Assembly (NCBI GenBank): GCA_003222635.1
Contig: QHWQ01000072.1
Span: 1 to 32,340 of the forward strand
DNA length: 32,340 bases
DNA from: Acidobacteriota bacterium
GTDB lineage: Bacteria; Acidobacteriota; Vicinamibacteria; Vicinamibacterales; UBA2999
Direction of reading: 5' to 3'
This document shows, in pieces, positions 15,765 to 23,895 of this stretch. Positions within the stretch are counted from its first letter, which is position 1; each line of letters begins with the position of its first letter. The notes under the pieces were generated by a model. It was not told the origin of the DNA. It ran no database searches and saw only the letters and a list, made by a program, of their open reading frames with translations. Both the position numbers and the translations under genes were made by a program.

Positions 15765-16740
15765 ATGAACACACGGGCGCGAATTCTCTATGTGATGGAT
15801 GCCTTCTACGGGGGCGACGCGGTCGGCGGCACCGAAGGCCAGGTGCTGCAGCTGCTGACACATCTCGACCGGCGCCGCTTCGAGCCTCACCTGGTCCTGT
15901 TTCGCTCGACGCCCTATATCGAACAAGCCGACCGGTTTCCGTGTCCCGTTGACGTCCTGCAGATTGACAGCCTCATGCAACCGCGAAATGCCGCCAGGCT
16001 CCTCGCGCTGACGGCGTTCGTGCGCGCCAAGCACGTGGGCGTCGCGCACGTCTTTCTGAACGATGCGGCGATCGCCGCGCCGTTCTTCTGCCGGCTCGCG
16101 GGCGCGCGCGTCGTTGCGTCGCGGCGCGACATGGGGTTCTGGTACACGGCAGGCAAGCTGCGCGCACTGCGCATCAGCAACCATTTCGTCGCCCGCATGG
16201 TGGCCAACAGCGAAGCCGTGCGCCAGAACGTGCACGTGCGCGAGGGCTATCCCATCGACCGAATCGATGTCTGCTACAACGGCCACGACCTCACGCGATT
16301 CGACGTGCAACCCTGCGCGCAGTTGCGCGCACGCTTCGGCATCGGCGACACCGATCCCGTCGTCGGCATGGTCGCCAATTTCAGGCCCTGGAAACGGCAC
16401 CACGATCTCGTGCTCGCGTTCGCGACCATTCGTCGCAGGCATCCCACCGCGCACCTGCTCCTGGTGGGCACCGGCGATACCGATCACTGCCGCGCCGCCG
16501 TGCGCACAAGCCGTGTGCACGAACGTCGGCGGCAACACCGAACTCGTTCGCGAGGGGGAATCAGGCTTTCTCGTCGCGCCTGGCGATATTGCGGCCCTGG
16601 CCGAACGCATTTCGTTCGTGCTGCTGCATCCCGAGCTCGCGGCGAGCATGGGGCGCAAAGCGCGCGAGGCGGCCGAACAGTTCACCGTTGGCCGCATGGC
16701 GGACGCCTACATGGATGTCTATCGCCGTCTCGCCTCATAG
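15765..16740 (+). pseudogene. Family 4 glycosyltransferase, frameshifted and internally deleted
   Basis: From ATG 15765 the frame encodes a GT4 N-terminal domain (ILYVMDAFYGGDAVGGTEGQVLQLL, MVANSEAVRQNVHVREG, VCYNGHDLTRF) and the start of the donor domain (VGMVANFRPWKRHHDLVLAF, LLLVGTGDTDHCRAAV, ending near 16502). Homology then resumes in the +1 frame at AVCTNVGGNTELVREGESGFLVAPGD (from about 16510) to a TAG at 16738-16740. Between these points about 80-85 residues expected in GT4 enzymes, including the E-x7-E catalytic block, are missing. The frames meet at a near-direct repeat, GCCGTGYGCAC at 16497-16507 and 16510-16520; removing 13 bases would restore one frame, giving about 320 residues. 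Probably inactive, or an assembly error. It diverges from the FemAB/GNAT gene across a 162-bp spacer. Confidence 0.82.
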
Positions 16741-16791
16741 AGTTCGCCGACAGGCAGACGAAAGTCGCGGCGGGGGCGACCTCGGGAACTC
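16740..16791. terminator. Hairpin filling the gap between convergent genes (GGCAGAC-N4-GTC family)
   Basis: GAGTTC-G-CCGA (16740-16750) pairs with TCGG-GAACTC (16782-16791), ten base pairs with one bulge. Inside lies GGCAGAC-GAAA-GTC (16753-16766). The hairpin exactly spans the gap between the end of the plus-strand GT4 remnant and the end of the minus-strand phosphatase gene, so it probably ends transcription in both directions. It shares its core with the elements at 7344, 19415 and 25761. Confidence 0.55.
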
Positions 16792-17277
16792 TCACGACGG
16801 CAAGCCGCAGCTCACGTGGACGAGCAGACGATCGATCGCACCCGCGATACGCCCGCAGGCTTGCTCGGTGGCGGCATCTTCCGCCTCGAACGGATCGGCG
16901 ATCTCGACATCCGGCTCCGAATCGAGTGACCCGAGGAGATACGTTTTCTCGAGCGCGTCCGGATACCGCGTCGCCAGCGCCGCCAGGTTGGCGTGATCCA
17001 TCACCAGCACGAGGTCGGCCCGCGACATCAGCTCACGGTCGATCGTTCGCGAACGATGCGACGACAGATCGACGCCCCATGTCCGTGCCGCGGCAACGGC
17101 ACGCGGGTCGGCGGGTCGCTTGTCACGCTGATGAAATCCCGCGGAGAGAGCCTCGCCCCGTGCCCGCGATGCGTAGTACGCTCCGGCGAAAGCACTGCGC
17201 ATGATGTTGCCGTAGCAGAGAAACAGCACGCGCTCCGCGGAGGCGGCTCGCGCCAGCAGCCGCGAGGTATACCGCAT
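16792..17277 (-). CDS. Low-molecular-weight protein-tyrosine-phosphatase-like protein
   Basis: From an assumed ATG at 17277 the product is 161 residues, the usual LMW-PTP size. It has the P-loop C-x5-R: VLFLCYGNIMRSAF (Cys21, Arg27), VDLSSHRSRTID, LVLVMDHANLAAL and the general-acid loop ADPFEA (Asp128). In the family this enzyme dephosphorylates tyrosines, typically on the polysaccharide co-polymerase/BY-kinase that controls chain length. The second P-loop Cys is Met (NIM instead of NIC), which is tolerated in the family. No good ribosome-binding site precedes 17277. Homologous-looking sequence (IRRHLATAVRRLGSRVYR) extends upstream in the same frame to about 17331, inside the 3' end of the ATP-grasp gene, so it may originally have been the C-terminal domain of that protein. 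Confidence 0.8.
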   Translation of the reverse strand: MRYTSRLLARAASAERVLFLCYGNIMRSAFAGAYYASRARGEALSAGFHQRDKRPADPRAVAAARTWGVDLSSHRSRTIDRELMSRADLVLVMDHANLAALATRYPDALEKTYLLGSLDSEPDVEIADPFEAEDAATEQACGRIAGAIDRLLVHVSCGLPS

Positions 17278-18421
17278 CCGGTAGACACGCGACCCCAGGC
17301 GGCGGACGGCGGTCGCCAGGTGCCGGCGGATCGACGCCGCCTGAGTGACGGCGGATGATGCCGGCGGCCACCAGCGGATCCCGCGCCCGCAGCTTCGCGG
17401 TTTCCTTGAACCACTCGAGATCGTCGCGCAGCTTCCGGCATCGAACGCCAACGGCGTAGCGGCGAGCCGGGGGCGTGCATCCGGTCGTGAGCATGTCGTG
17501 AAGATCTTTCGCAAACGACATCCCCGCGCGGCTCGACAACGGCAGCGATCCCCAGAACCGCCCGTTGATTTCCATCAGCACCGCCTCGTGCGTGGCGAGA
17601 TCCACCTTGAACTCCACCATCGCGACGCCGGTCCAGCCGATCTCCGCGATCAGCCGTCGCGTGTATTCGCCGAGTCGTGGATCGAGCGGCACACTCATGC
17701 GGTAGGTGCTCGCGCCTCCGCTCAACGGCAGCTCATGGAGGCGTTGGTGCTGGAACGCCTGAAGGATCTCGCCGTTGCGCGCCAGCACTTCGACGCCCAT
17801 CCCTGCGCCACGCCGGAACTCCTGCACGAGGAACGGACACTCGCGCACGCGCGGCGGCAACGAGCGCCGGAGCGCCTGCTCGTCGAGCGCGTAGAACACG
17901 GAGGGACTCAGATATCCGGCAGGGGTCCAGACGCTCGACGCCATCGGCTTGCAGACGACGGGATACGTCAGGAGCGCGGCGCAGCCGTCGATCTCGTCTT
18001 CGCGGTGCACGGCCATCGTCGCGGGGACTGGCACACCAACGCGCGCGGCGAGCGCGAGCGTCCGGCGCTTGTCCGACACCAGCTGAATCGTGTCGAACCT
18101 CTCCGTGGCAATCGGGCAGTACGCCTGCAGCCGCGACAGCTCGCGCGAAATGGGAATCCCCGTCAGGTCGGTAACTGGCATCACCAGGCGATAGGCGCCG
18201 GTCCGCAGCTCCTGCTCCAGCCACTCGATGAAACGATCCCGATCGCGTGCGGGATGCGGATAGACAAGACGCGCCGCCGCAAATCGACTCGCACCCGCAA
18301 TGGCGTCGCGTGCCGGCGCGCCAACAGACACCGTCAGGCCGCACTGCCCCAGCGACCGGACAATGTCCAGGGCGTGCAGCTTGTCGCCGTCGAGAACTAG
18401 AACGCTGCCGCCTGCCGCCAT
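17123..18421 (-). CDS. ATP-grasp protein (carbamoyl-phosphate-synthase-like), probably C-terminally frameshifted
   Basis: 432 residues from ATG 18421, which has AAGG about eight bases upstream and overlaps the deacetylase gene by 25 bases. The N-terminal pre-ATP-grasp fold (SVLVLDGDKLHALDIVRSLGQCGL) is followed by the ATP-grasp core: TYPVVCKPMAS (lysine of the ATP site), PFLVQEFRRGAGMGVEVLA, and the Mg-binding end VEFKVDLATHEAVLMEINGRFWGSLPLS. Such proteins join a carboxylate to an amine with ATP and occur in surface-polysaccharide and aminoacyl-modification loci. Family-like sequence seems to end near residue 360-390; the last ~50 residues from about 17270 down to 17123 are out-of-frame readings of the phosphatase gene. 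The near-repeat IRRH...IRRH at 17345-17356/17320-17331 suggests that a 25-bp duplication broke an ATP-grasp/LMW-PTP fusion. Confidence 0.83.
   Translation of the reverse strand: MAAGGSVLVLDGDKLHALDIVRSLGQCGLTVSVGAPARDAIAGASRFAAARLVYPHPARDRDRFIEWLEQELRTGAYRLVMPVTDLTGIPISRELSRLQAYCPIATERFDTIQLVSDKRRTLALAARVGVPVPATMAVHREDEIDGCAALLTYPVVCKPMASSVWTPAGYLSPSVFYALDEQALRRSLPPRVRECPFLVQEFRRGAGMGVEVLARNGEILQAFQHQRLHELPLSGGASTYRMSVPLDPRLGEYTRRLIAEIGWTGVAMVEFKVDLATHEAVLMEINGRFWGSLPLSSRAGMSFAKDLHDMLTTGCTPPARRYAVGVRCRKLRDDLEWFKETAKLRARDPLVAAGIIRRHSGGVDPPAPGDRRPPPGVACLPDAVYLAAAGASRLRGARAVSLLRQHHAQCFRRSVLRIAGTGRGSLRGISSA
17320..17356. repeat. 25-bp near-tandem duplication at the ATP-grasp/phosphatase junction
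   Basis: GTGCCGGCGGAT (17320-17331) and GTGACGGCGGAT (17345-17356) differ by one base and lie exactly 25 bases apart. On the minus strand each encodes Ile-Arg-Arg-His, the upstream copy in the ATP-grasp frame and the downstream copy in the phosphatase frame. Because 25 is not a multiple of three, loss of one unit would join the two frames without any other change. Confidence 0.7.
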
Positions 18422-19398
18422 GCCCTGACCTTGTTGGCGAGAAACTCGACGCCGTTCACCGTGCTGCGGAACTGCTCGAGATCGGTTGCGGCCGGCACAC
18501 GCTCCATCTGCAACAAATCCGGACGCCTGGCAAGTGGACCTCCGACGGCCACCACGGCGCACGCATAACCGGCCGACTTCACGGCCTCGACCGCGCGCGC
18601 GTCGACATCCGCCGGCTCACCGTGCGGGTAGGCAAAGGTGTCGATCACTCCGCCAAGCCGTCGTGCGAGCAGCTGCCTCGATTCGCGCACCTCATACGCC
18701 AGTTCCGCGGCGCCGCATCGCGACAGCACGGGATGGGTGCAGGTGTGCGAGCCGAAGTCGATCAGCGCGCGGTCCATCTGCGTGGCCTGGTCCCATGTCA
18801 TCGCCGCGTAGTTTTCCGTGGGACGCTGTGGAAGGCAGACGTCGAGCGCGGCGCCAAGAGAGGCAATCGCCGCGGCGCGATCGCCGGTGCTCAGGCGCAG
18901 GAGGCGCTCGCCTACCGTGGACCATGCGCGGTCGCGCGCGTCGCGCGAGCTCAAATCGAGACGCAGCGGCTCGCCGCCCACGTACACGTCGCGCGACGTC
19001 GCCGCGGTCCTCGTGAGCATGTAGTGGACGGCATCGAACCACAGCCACAGGTCGCCGTCGAGAAATCGCGACACGAGAAAGACCGTTGCGGGCGCCTCGT
19101 AGCGAGACAGCGCCGGATAGGCATACGTCACGAAATCCGCATACCCGTCGTCGATCGTCAGGACGACGGTCCGGTCCTCGAGCGGGCGCCCCTCGCGCAG
19201 CGCGGCCACGACGTCGCCAAGACGACGGACGCGGAAGCGGCGCGTCAGGTATTCGAGATGGCGCTCGAACAGCCGCACGGACAGTTTTCGGCTGTCCGGT
19301 CCATCGCTGAACCGGTGGTACATCAGCACGCGCGCGGCCGAACCGGTCAGCGCGCGCGCCACCGGGCCAGCCGTCGCCTTCACCAGAGAAATAATCAT
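18397..19398 (-). CDS. Polysaccharide deacetylase (NodB homology domain), second copy
   Basis: 333 residues from ATG 19398 (MIISLVKATAGP), chosen because the NodB domain follows closely with RVLMYHRFSD (about 23-32); the open frame extends 83 codons further upstream but through an intergenic repeat and non-protein-like sequence. Catalytic motifs are TIDDGY (81-86), DFGSHTCTHP (about 214-223, metal His pair) and FAYPHGEP (about 256). It should N- or O-deacetylate the polysaccharide. It is divergent in sequence from the deacetylase at 12865 and carries an insert of about 60 residues before the HxxxH motif. It is first in a unit with the ATP-grasp and phosphatase genes. The ribosome-binding site is weak; the 5' leader carries the GGCAGAC element. 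Confidence 0.9.
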   Translation of the reverse strand: MIISLVKATAGPVARALTGSAARVLMYHRFSDGPDSRKLSVRLFERHLEYLTRRFRVRRLGDVVAALREGRPLEDRTVVLTIDDGYADFVTYAYPALSRYEAPATVFLVSRFLDGDLWLWFDAVHYMLTRTAATSRDVYVGGEPLRLDLSSRDARDRAWSTVGERLLRLSTGDRAAAIASLGAALDVCLPQRPTENYAAMTWDQATQMDRALIDFGSHTCTHPVLSRCGAAELAYEVRESRQLLARRLGGVIDTFAYPHGEPADVDARAVEAVKSAGYACAVVAVGGPLARRPDLLQMERVPAATDLEQFRSTVNGVEFLANKVRAWRQAAAF

Positions 19399-19401
19399 GA
19401 A

Positions 19402-19441
19402 TAGTCGCCGCCGAGGCAGACTTTTGTCCCAGCCGCCGAGG
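19402..19441. repeat. Intergenic element (GGCAGAC-N4-GTC family) in a deacetylase leader
   Basis: The plus strand reads TAGTCGCCGCC then GGCAGAC-TTTT-GTC (19415-19428). The TAGTCGCCG start and the core match the minus-strand copy at 7325-7372. It lies four bases upstream of the deacetylase ATG (19398), so on the minus strand it would be in the 5' leader and could affect translation. A decanucleotide of the type GCCGCCGAGG occurs on both sides of the core as a direct repeat rather than a long inverted repeat. Confidence 0.5.
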
Positions 19442-19564
19442 CCACGCCTCTCATAGGTCCCGGCGTGACGCTGGCAACAGGCGCAAATCCCCTGTTCATC
19501 CGCACAATGCGCCGGCGCATCGCCACCATCGCGTGGCGGCGCCCTTGCACATCGAGCAACCCAC

Positions 19565-20542
19565 GTGCCTTCATTACAGCCCCTTGTCTCGGTCATCATC
19601 CCGGCATTCAACGCCGAGCGGTACCTCGCGGAGACACTCGACGGCATATTTGCGCAGACCTACCCGAACATCGAGGTGATTGTTGTCGACGATGGGTCCG
19701 CGGATGGAACGCGCGGCATCATCGAATCGTACGGCAAACCGGTCACGTATCTGTACCAGAACAACAGCAGGGGATGCTCGAAGCCGCGCAATGAAGGCAT
19801 GCGCGTCGCCTCCGGTGATCTCTTCGTCTTCATCGACTCGGACGATGTCATGGCGCCGCATCGAGTTGCGACCCAGGTGGCGTTTCTGGCGGCCCATCCC
19901 GAGGCGGCACTGGTCTTCTCGAATTACCAGGACTTTGACGAGCGCGGGATCGAGCCGGTCGATCACTTCGCGACGTGTCCCCTGCTCAGCGATCGGCTGC
20001 GCCGGCAACAGGTCGGCGACGGCCTCGTCCTCGATCCGGCCGACAGCACCGAGCTGCTGCTGACCGAGAATTTCGGATCATCCTCCCCGATGGTGCGCCG
20101 CGCGGCCGTGGACGTGATTGGCATGTTCGATGAGTCGCTCAGGGCGAGTGAGGATTTCGAGTTCCAGTACCGCGTCGCGGCGCGATACCCGATTGGTCTG
20201 ATACCGGCGGTTGGCTGGTACAAGCGCCTCCATTCGCGCACCATGAGCTCGAATCTGCCCAACATCCTTCATCACAAGATCCTCACGCGGCAGCGGCTGC
20301 TGGAGCGCGAGACCATCGCGCGGCGCCGGCGCAAACTCAAGCGCGTGATTGCCACACGCTATCGGGCGCTGGCCTACTACCAGACCGGACGCGACAATCT
20401 GCTTGCCCTCAGGCTCGGGTTGATCAGCTTGAGGTACAGGCCGTCGGGAGATGATCTCAAGGTGTTCGCACGCATCCTGCTGGACGTTCTCGGGCGCGAT
20501 ACGAATCACGTGGAGCGCATGCAGGCGGGACACCGCGCATGA
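19565..20542 (+). CDS. Family 2 glycosyltransferase
   Basis: 325 residues, complete GT-A fold: LVSVIIPAFNAERYLAETL (7-25), VVDDGSADGT (40-49), NNSRGCSKPRNEG (66-78) and the metal-binding FIDSDD (89-94), then the acceptor region SASEDFEFQYRVA-type motif (LRASEDFEFQYRV). It should transfer one sugar from an NDP-donor in polysaccharide assembly. GTG 19565 is the only start before the conserved first strand and has only a weak ribosome-binding site. It is divergent from the deacetylase at 18397-19398 across a 166-bp spacer. The next plus-strand gene begins 41 bases after it, so they are probably co-transcribed. Confidence 0.9.
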   Translation: MPSLQPLVSVIIPAFNAERYLAETLDGIFAQTYPNIEVIVVDDGSADGTRGIIESYGKPVTYLYQNNSRGCSKPRNEGMRVASGDLFVFIDSDDVMAPHRVATQVAFLAAHPEAALVFSNYQDFDERGIEPVDHFATCPLLSDRLRRQQVGDGLVLDPADSTELLLTENFGSSSPMVRRAAVDVIGMFDESLRASEDFEFQYRVAARYPIGLIPAVGWYKRLHSRTMSSNLPNILHHKILTRQRLLERETIARRRRKLKRVIATRYRALAYYQTGRDNLLALRLGLISLRYRPSGDDLKVFARILLDVLGRDTNHVERMQAGHRA

Positions 20543-20583
20543 GCACCGTTCAACGCGACGGCGTGATCGAAAAGTAGGGCGCC

Positions 20584-21558
20584 GTGGATCCGAGGGCCGG
20601 CCGCGCCGTGTGGATTACATGGGAGCGCCACAGGCGCACGCGGGAGCTCTGCCGCGCCTTTGACATCCAGCTGTTCGAGCTCACCGCGAGGGGCCCGAGA
20701 CTCTTTCGTCATCCGCTGTTGCTTCTCCGCACGGTTGTCTGTCTCGCGTCGACACGCCCCGACACCGTCTTCGTGCAGAGTCCATCGATCCTGCTCGGCC
20801 TGTGGGGCGGCATCCTGAAGCGCGTGTTCGGCTACACCTACGTCGCCGATCTGCACAACGAGGCGGTCGAACCGTTCAACTATTCCTTCGCCGCCTATCA
20901 CATGGCGCTGGCCTGGATTGCCCGGCTGGCGGATCTCTGCCTGGTCACCAACGACCCGTTGAAGTCGATCGTGGAGGGGCGCGGGGGCCGCGCCTTCGTC
21001 CTGCCCGACAGGGTGCCTGCCGTCGTCGACGGTGAGACTGCCGCGACGCCCCATCGACGCACGCCGTACGTCGTGTTCATCTGCTCGTACGCGCCTGACG
21101 AACCGTACCTCGAAGTGTTGAGCGCTGCGTCGAGGCTGAGCGACGGCATGACGGTGTACATCACCGGCAACCCGCAGGGCGTTCTTCGCGGCGTGTCGAT
21201 TCCGGCCAACGTCTCGCTGACAGGGTATCTTCCCGCGGCGGAGTACGAAGCGCTCCTCCGGGGCGCGGACGCGGTGATCGACCTGACGCGCATGGACAAT
21301 TGCCTGGTGTGCGGGGCATACGAGGCGGTCGCCGTCGAAAGACCACTCGTGACCTCGGACACGCGCGCGCTGCGGACGTACTTCAATCGCGGGACGGTGT
21401 ACGCGGACCACACACCGGAATCACTCGCCGCAGCGATTCAGCAGGCGGTTGCACAGAAGACACGGCTGGCCGAAGAGATGCGTCTGTTGAAACTGGAGCT
21501 GGGCGAGCGCTGGAACGAGGGAGCCGAGCAGCTGCGCCGCCTGCTGGCGCTGTCGTAA
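20584..21558 (+). CDS. GT4-like (GT-B) glycosyltransferase
   Basis: 324 residues. Short GT-B enzyme with N-terminal AVWITWERHRRTRELCRAF, then TRPDTVFVQSPSILLGLWGG and YVADLHNEAVEP, a linker, and a C-terminal Rossmann domain with TVYITGNP, ANVSLTGYLPAAEYEALLRGADAVIDLT and the donor-site block CGAYEAVAVERPLVTSD (here E-x-V instead of the usual E-x7-E, so the assignment to GT4 is by overall pattern). GTG 20584 follows AGGG by five bases. It ends seven bases from the convergent GT2 gene on the other strand, with no room for a separate terminator. The sugar specificity is unknown. Confidence 0.8.
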   Translation: MDPRAGRAVWITWERHRRTRELCRAFDIQLFELTARGPRLFRHPLLLLRTVVCLASTRPDTVFVQSPSILLGLWGGILKRVFGYTYVADLHNEAVEPFNYSFAAYHMALAWIARLADLCLVTNDPLKSIVEGRGGRAFVLPDRVPAVVDGETAATPHRRTPYVVFICSYAPDEPYLEVLSAASRLSDGMTVYITGNPQGVLRGVSIPANVSLTGYLPAAEYEALLRGADAVIDLTRMDNCLVCGAYEAVAVERPLVTSDTRALRTYFNRGTVYADHTPESLAAAIQQAVAQKTRLAEEMRLLKLELGERWNEGAEQLRRLLALS

Positions 21559-21565
21559 TTGGGTG

Positions 21566-22666
21566 TTACGCGGCGGCTCCGCCGCGCAGCCGCGCCACCG
21601 TCGTGCGCAGCGTGCGCCCCACGGGCCCCGCGGCCAGCAGCGCCTGCTTCGTCCATGTCGCGATGTCTGCGGGCGCGGCGCGGAGCGCACGACTGTAATA
21701 CTGTCGCGCCACTGCCGCATCGCCGTTTCGATAGTACGCGTCCGCGACTTCCCGCAACATCTTGCCGGTGACGTGCGTCATTACCGCGCGATCATCCGTA
21801 TGCGCTCGCAGCGATTCGCTGAACTGCTCCATCGTCATTCCGAGCGGCCAGTTCTCGGTCAGCTTCATCGACACACGCAGCCCGTAGTCCCACGCGATCG
21901 CGTCGGTCGCCGCCTTGACGATCGCCGTTCGACCCAACTGTTCGGCCATCGACCGCACACGCCACCGGACTTCGACTTCGTCTCGAATCAGCTTGTGCGG
22001 GTTCTGGTGGTACCACTGGCTCATACCGGTGTCGTGCACCCTGTAGCAGACCATCGGCTCCGCCAGATAAGCGACGTCGCCATGGAAGGCATGGCGGCAC
22101 CACTGGAACCAGTCACCCGCGTACGGCAGGTCGGGCTCGAACCGTCCGACGCGCTCGTATGATGTTCGACGCACCATCACGGCCGGCGTCGAAATCGTGT
22201 TGCGGATGACGAGGCGCTGCAGGAATTCGTCGCTGCCGAAAATACGATCGCTCGTGCCGTGGACGACGTGTGGCGGCACTTCGACTCCGCCGCGGACGGA
22301 GAAGGCGCGACAGAAGACATACGCTGCTGTCGGCACTTTCTCCATGACCGCGACGAACTTCTCCAGCACCCCGGGGGAGCGGAGGTAATCGTCAACGTTG
22401 ATCAGCCAGATGAACTCACCGCGCGACAGGCCGATGCCCTTGTTGTAGTTCGCAAGGTGTCCAAGGTTGTGTTCGTTTCGCACATGGACGACGCGCGGGT
22501 CGCTGAACGACCGCGCCACCGCCGGCGTCTCATCGGGCGAGCAATCGTCCATGATCAGCACTTCGAAATCGCCGCAGGTCTGCCGCAGGATCGAGTTGAC
22601 GCATTCGGCGAGGAAGTGCCCGTGGTTGTAGCAGGGCAGGATGAAGCTGACGGCGGGACGCGCCAT
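21566..22666 (-). CDS. Family 2 glycosyltransferase with helical C-terminal extension
   Basis: 366 residues. GT-A core: AVSFILPCYNHGHFLAECVNSIL (5-27), IMDDCSPDET (38-47), NLGHLANYNKGI (67-78), LINVDD (88-93; Val-Asp-Asp in the DxD position), RFEPDLPYAGDWFQWCRHA. The last ~70 residues (REVADAYYRNGDAAVARQYYSRALRAAP) look like a TPR-type helical hairpin. ATG 22666 is five bases after the DegT aminotransferase stop, making it the last gene of the minus-strand operon 25661-21566. It probably transfers the amino-deoxy sugar made by its operon partners, an inference from position alone. Confidence 0.9.
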   Translation of the reverse strand: MARPAVSFILPCYNHGHFLAECVNSILRQTCGDFEVLIMDDCSPDETPAVARSFSDPRVVHVRNEHNLGHLANYNKGIGLSRGEFIWLINVDDYLRSPGVLEKFVAVMEKVPTAAYVFCRAFSVRGGVEVPPHVVHGTSDRIFGSDEFLQRLVIRNTISTPAVMVRRTSYERVGRFEPDLPYAGDWFQWCRHAFHGDVAYLAEPMVCYRVHDTGMSQWYHQNPHKLIRDEVEVRWRVRSMAEQLGRTAIVKAATDAIAWDYGLRVSMKLTENWPLGMTMEQFSESLRAHTDDRAVMTHVTGKMLREVADAYYRNGDAAVARQYYSRALRAAPADIATWTKQALLAAGPVGRTLRTTVARLRGGAAA

Positions 22667-22671
22667 GGCCG

Positions 22672-23895
22672 TCAGCCTGCGGCGCCCGAGAAGGCGACCA
22701 CGTTGCGCGACGGCGCCCAGCCCGCGACGACCGCGCGCACGGCGTCGATGACCTGCTGCTGTTCGTCATCGGTCATCGACGGATAGAGCGGCAGCGTCAG
22801 CGTGCTGTCGCCGATCCGCTCCGCGTTCGGGAACGATCCGCGAGGCAAGCCGAAGCGGCGCTGGTAGTACGTCAGGAGGTGCACGGCGCGGTAATTCACG
22901 GCGATGCCGATGCCGCGCTCCTGCAATTCCGCCAGTGTCCGCTCGCGGCGCGCGGGCGGCACCCAGATCGTGAACAGGTGACGCGCACTGTCGGCGCCAC
23001 GTGGAACGATCGGGTAGCTCACGTCAGACAGTTCGACAAACGCCTCCTCATAGCGTCTCGCGAGCTCCTCCCTCCGTTGCCGCTGGGCCTCGAGCCGTGG
23101 CAACTGCCCCACAAGCAGCGCCGCCTGGATGTCGGACAGGTTGGCCTTATAGCCAAGCTCCAACATGTCCCAGTGCTGATACTTCTCCGTGTAGCGGTTT
23201 GCGGCTTCCTTCGAGAGCCCGTGCGATCGCAGGCGGCGCAGCGCATCCGCCATCGCGGGATCGTCCGTGGCCACCGCTCCGCCTTCGCCGCACGTCAGAT
23301 TCTTCGTCGCGTAAAAGCTGAAGCACGCGGCCTGTCCCCGCTGCCCTGGCCGAATCCCCTCACGACGGGCTTCCGCCGCGTGCGCGGCGTCTTCGATCAT
23401 GATCAGCGAACGCTGATGACACAGATCGGCGAGCCCCTCGACATCCGCCATCAATCCGTACAAGTGCACGGGCAGCACGACGCGCGTGTCCAGGTTGATC
23501 GCCGCCGCGACCTGATCGACGTCTATGTTGCCGGTGTCGGGCTCGACGTCCACGAACCGCACCTTCGCGCCGGCCTGCAGGATGGCATTGGCGGTCGCGA
23601 CGAACGTCATCGGCGTCGTGATCACTTCATCCTGGGGCCCGAGCCCGAGCGCCGCCAGCGAGAGGAACAGCGCGCTCGTGCAGCTCGAGGTCGTGACCAC
23701 GTGCTGCACGCCGAGGAAGCTCGCGAACTCCTTTTCGAACAGCGCGGCGCGCGGACCGGTCGTCAGGAAGACGCTGCGCAGCACGCCGGCCGCGGCGTCG
23801 ATGTCCGCCTCCGTGAGCGAGTGGCGGTAGAACTCGACGCGGCGCGGATGCCAGCCGCTCGCCGTGGCACGGTCTCGAGGATCAGTGGTACTCAA
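22672..23895 (-). CDS. DegT/DnrJ/EryC1/StrS-family PLP-dependent sugar aminotransferase
   Basis: 407 residues. NDP-keto-sugar aminotransferase using glutamate: TTSSCTSALFLSLAALGLGPQDEVITTPMTF phosphate-binding region split around 68-97, VHLYGLMADV, IEDAAHAAEA (Asp169 pairs with the pyridine N) and FSFYATKNLTCGEGG with Lys198 as the PLP Schiff-base lysine; C-terminal HLFTIWV and IGIAVNYRAVHL are typical. The only start giving a normal N-terminus is TTG 23895, with an unusually strong ribosome-binding site (GGGAGGG five or six bases upstream); it overlaps the epimerase/dehydratase gene by 14 bases. It should aminate the 4-keto sugar made by the neighbouring dehydratase. Whether it acts at C4 or C3 cannot be read from sequence. 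Confidence 0.92.
   Translation of the reverse strand: MSTTDPRDRATASGWHPRRVEFYRHSLTEADIDAAAGVLRSVFLTTGPRAALFEKEFASFLGVQHVVTTSSCTSALFLSLAALGLGPQDEVITTPMTFVATANAILQAGAKVRFVDVEPDTGNIDVDQVAAAINLDTRVVLPVHLYGLMADVEGLADLCHQRSLIMIEDAAHAAEARREGIRPGQRGQAACFSFYATKNLTCGEGGAVATDDPAMADALRRLRSHGLSKEAANRYTEKYQHWDMLELGYKANLSDIQAALLVGQLPRLEAQRQRREELARRYEEAFVELSDVSYPIVPRGADSARHLFTIWVPPARRERTLAELQERGIGIAVNYRAVHLLTYYQRRFGLPRGSFPNAERIGDSTLTLPLYPSMTDDEQQQVIDAVRAVVAGWAPSRNVVAFSGAAG

Noticed and set aside
19399-19647. 83-codon upstream extension of the second deacetylase
   Set aside because: It runs through the intergenic hairpin repeat and Cys/Arg-rich non-protein-like sequence; ATG 19398 precedes a normal NodB N-terminus.
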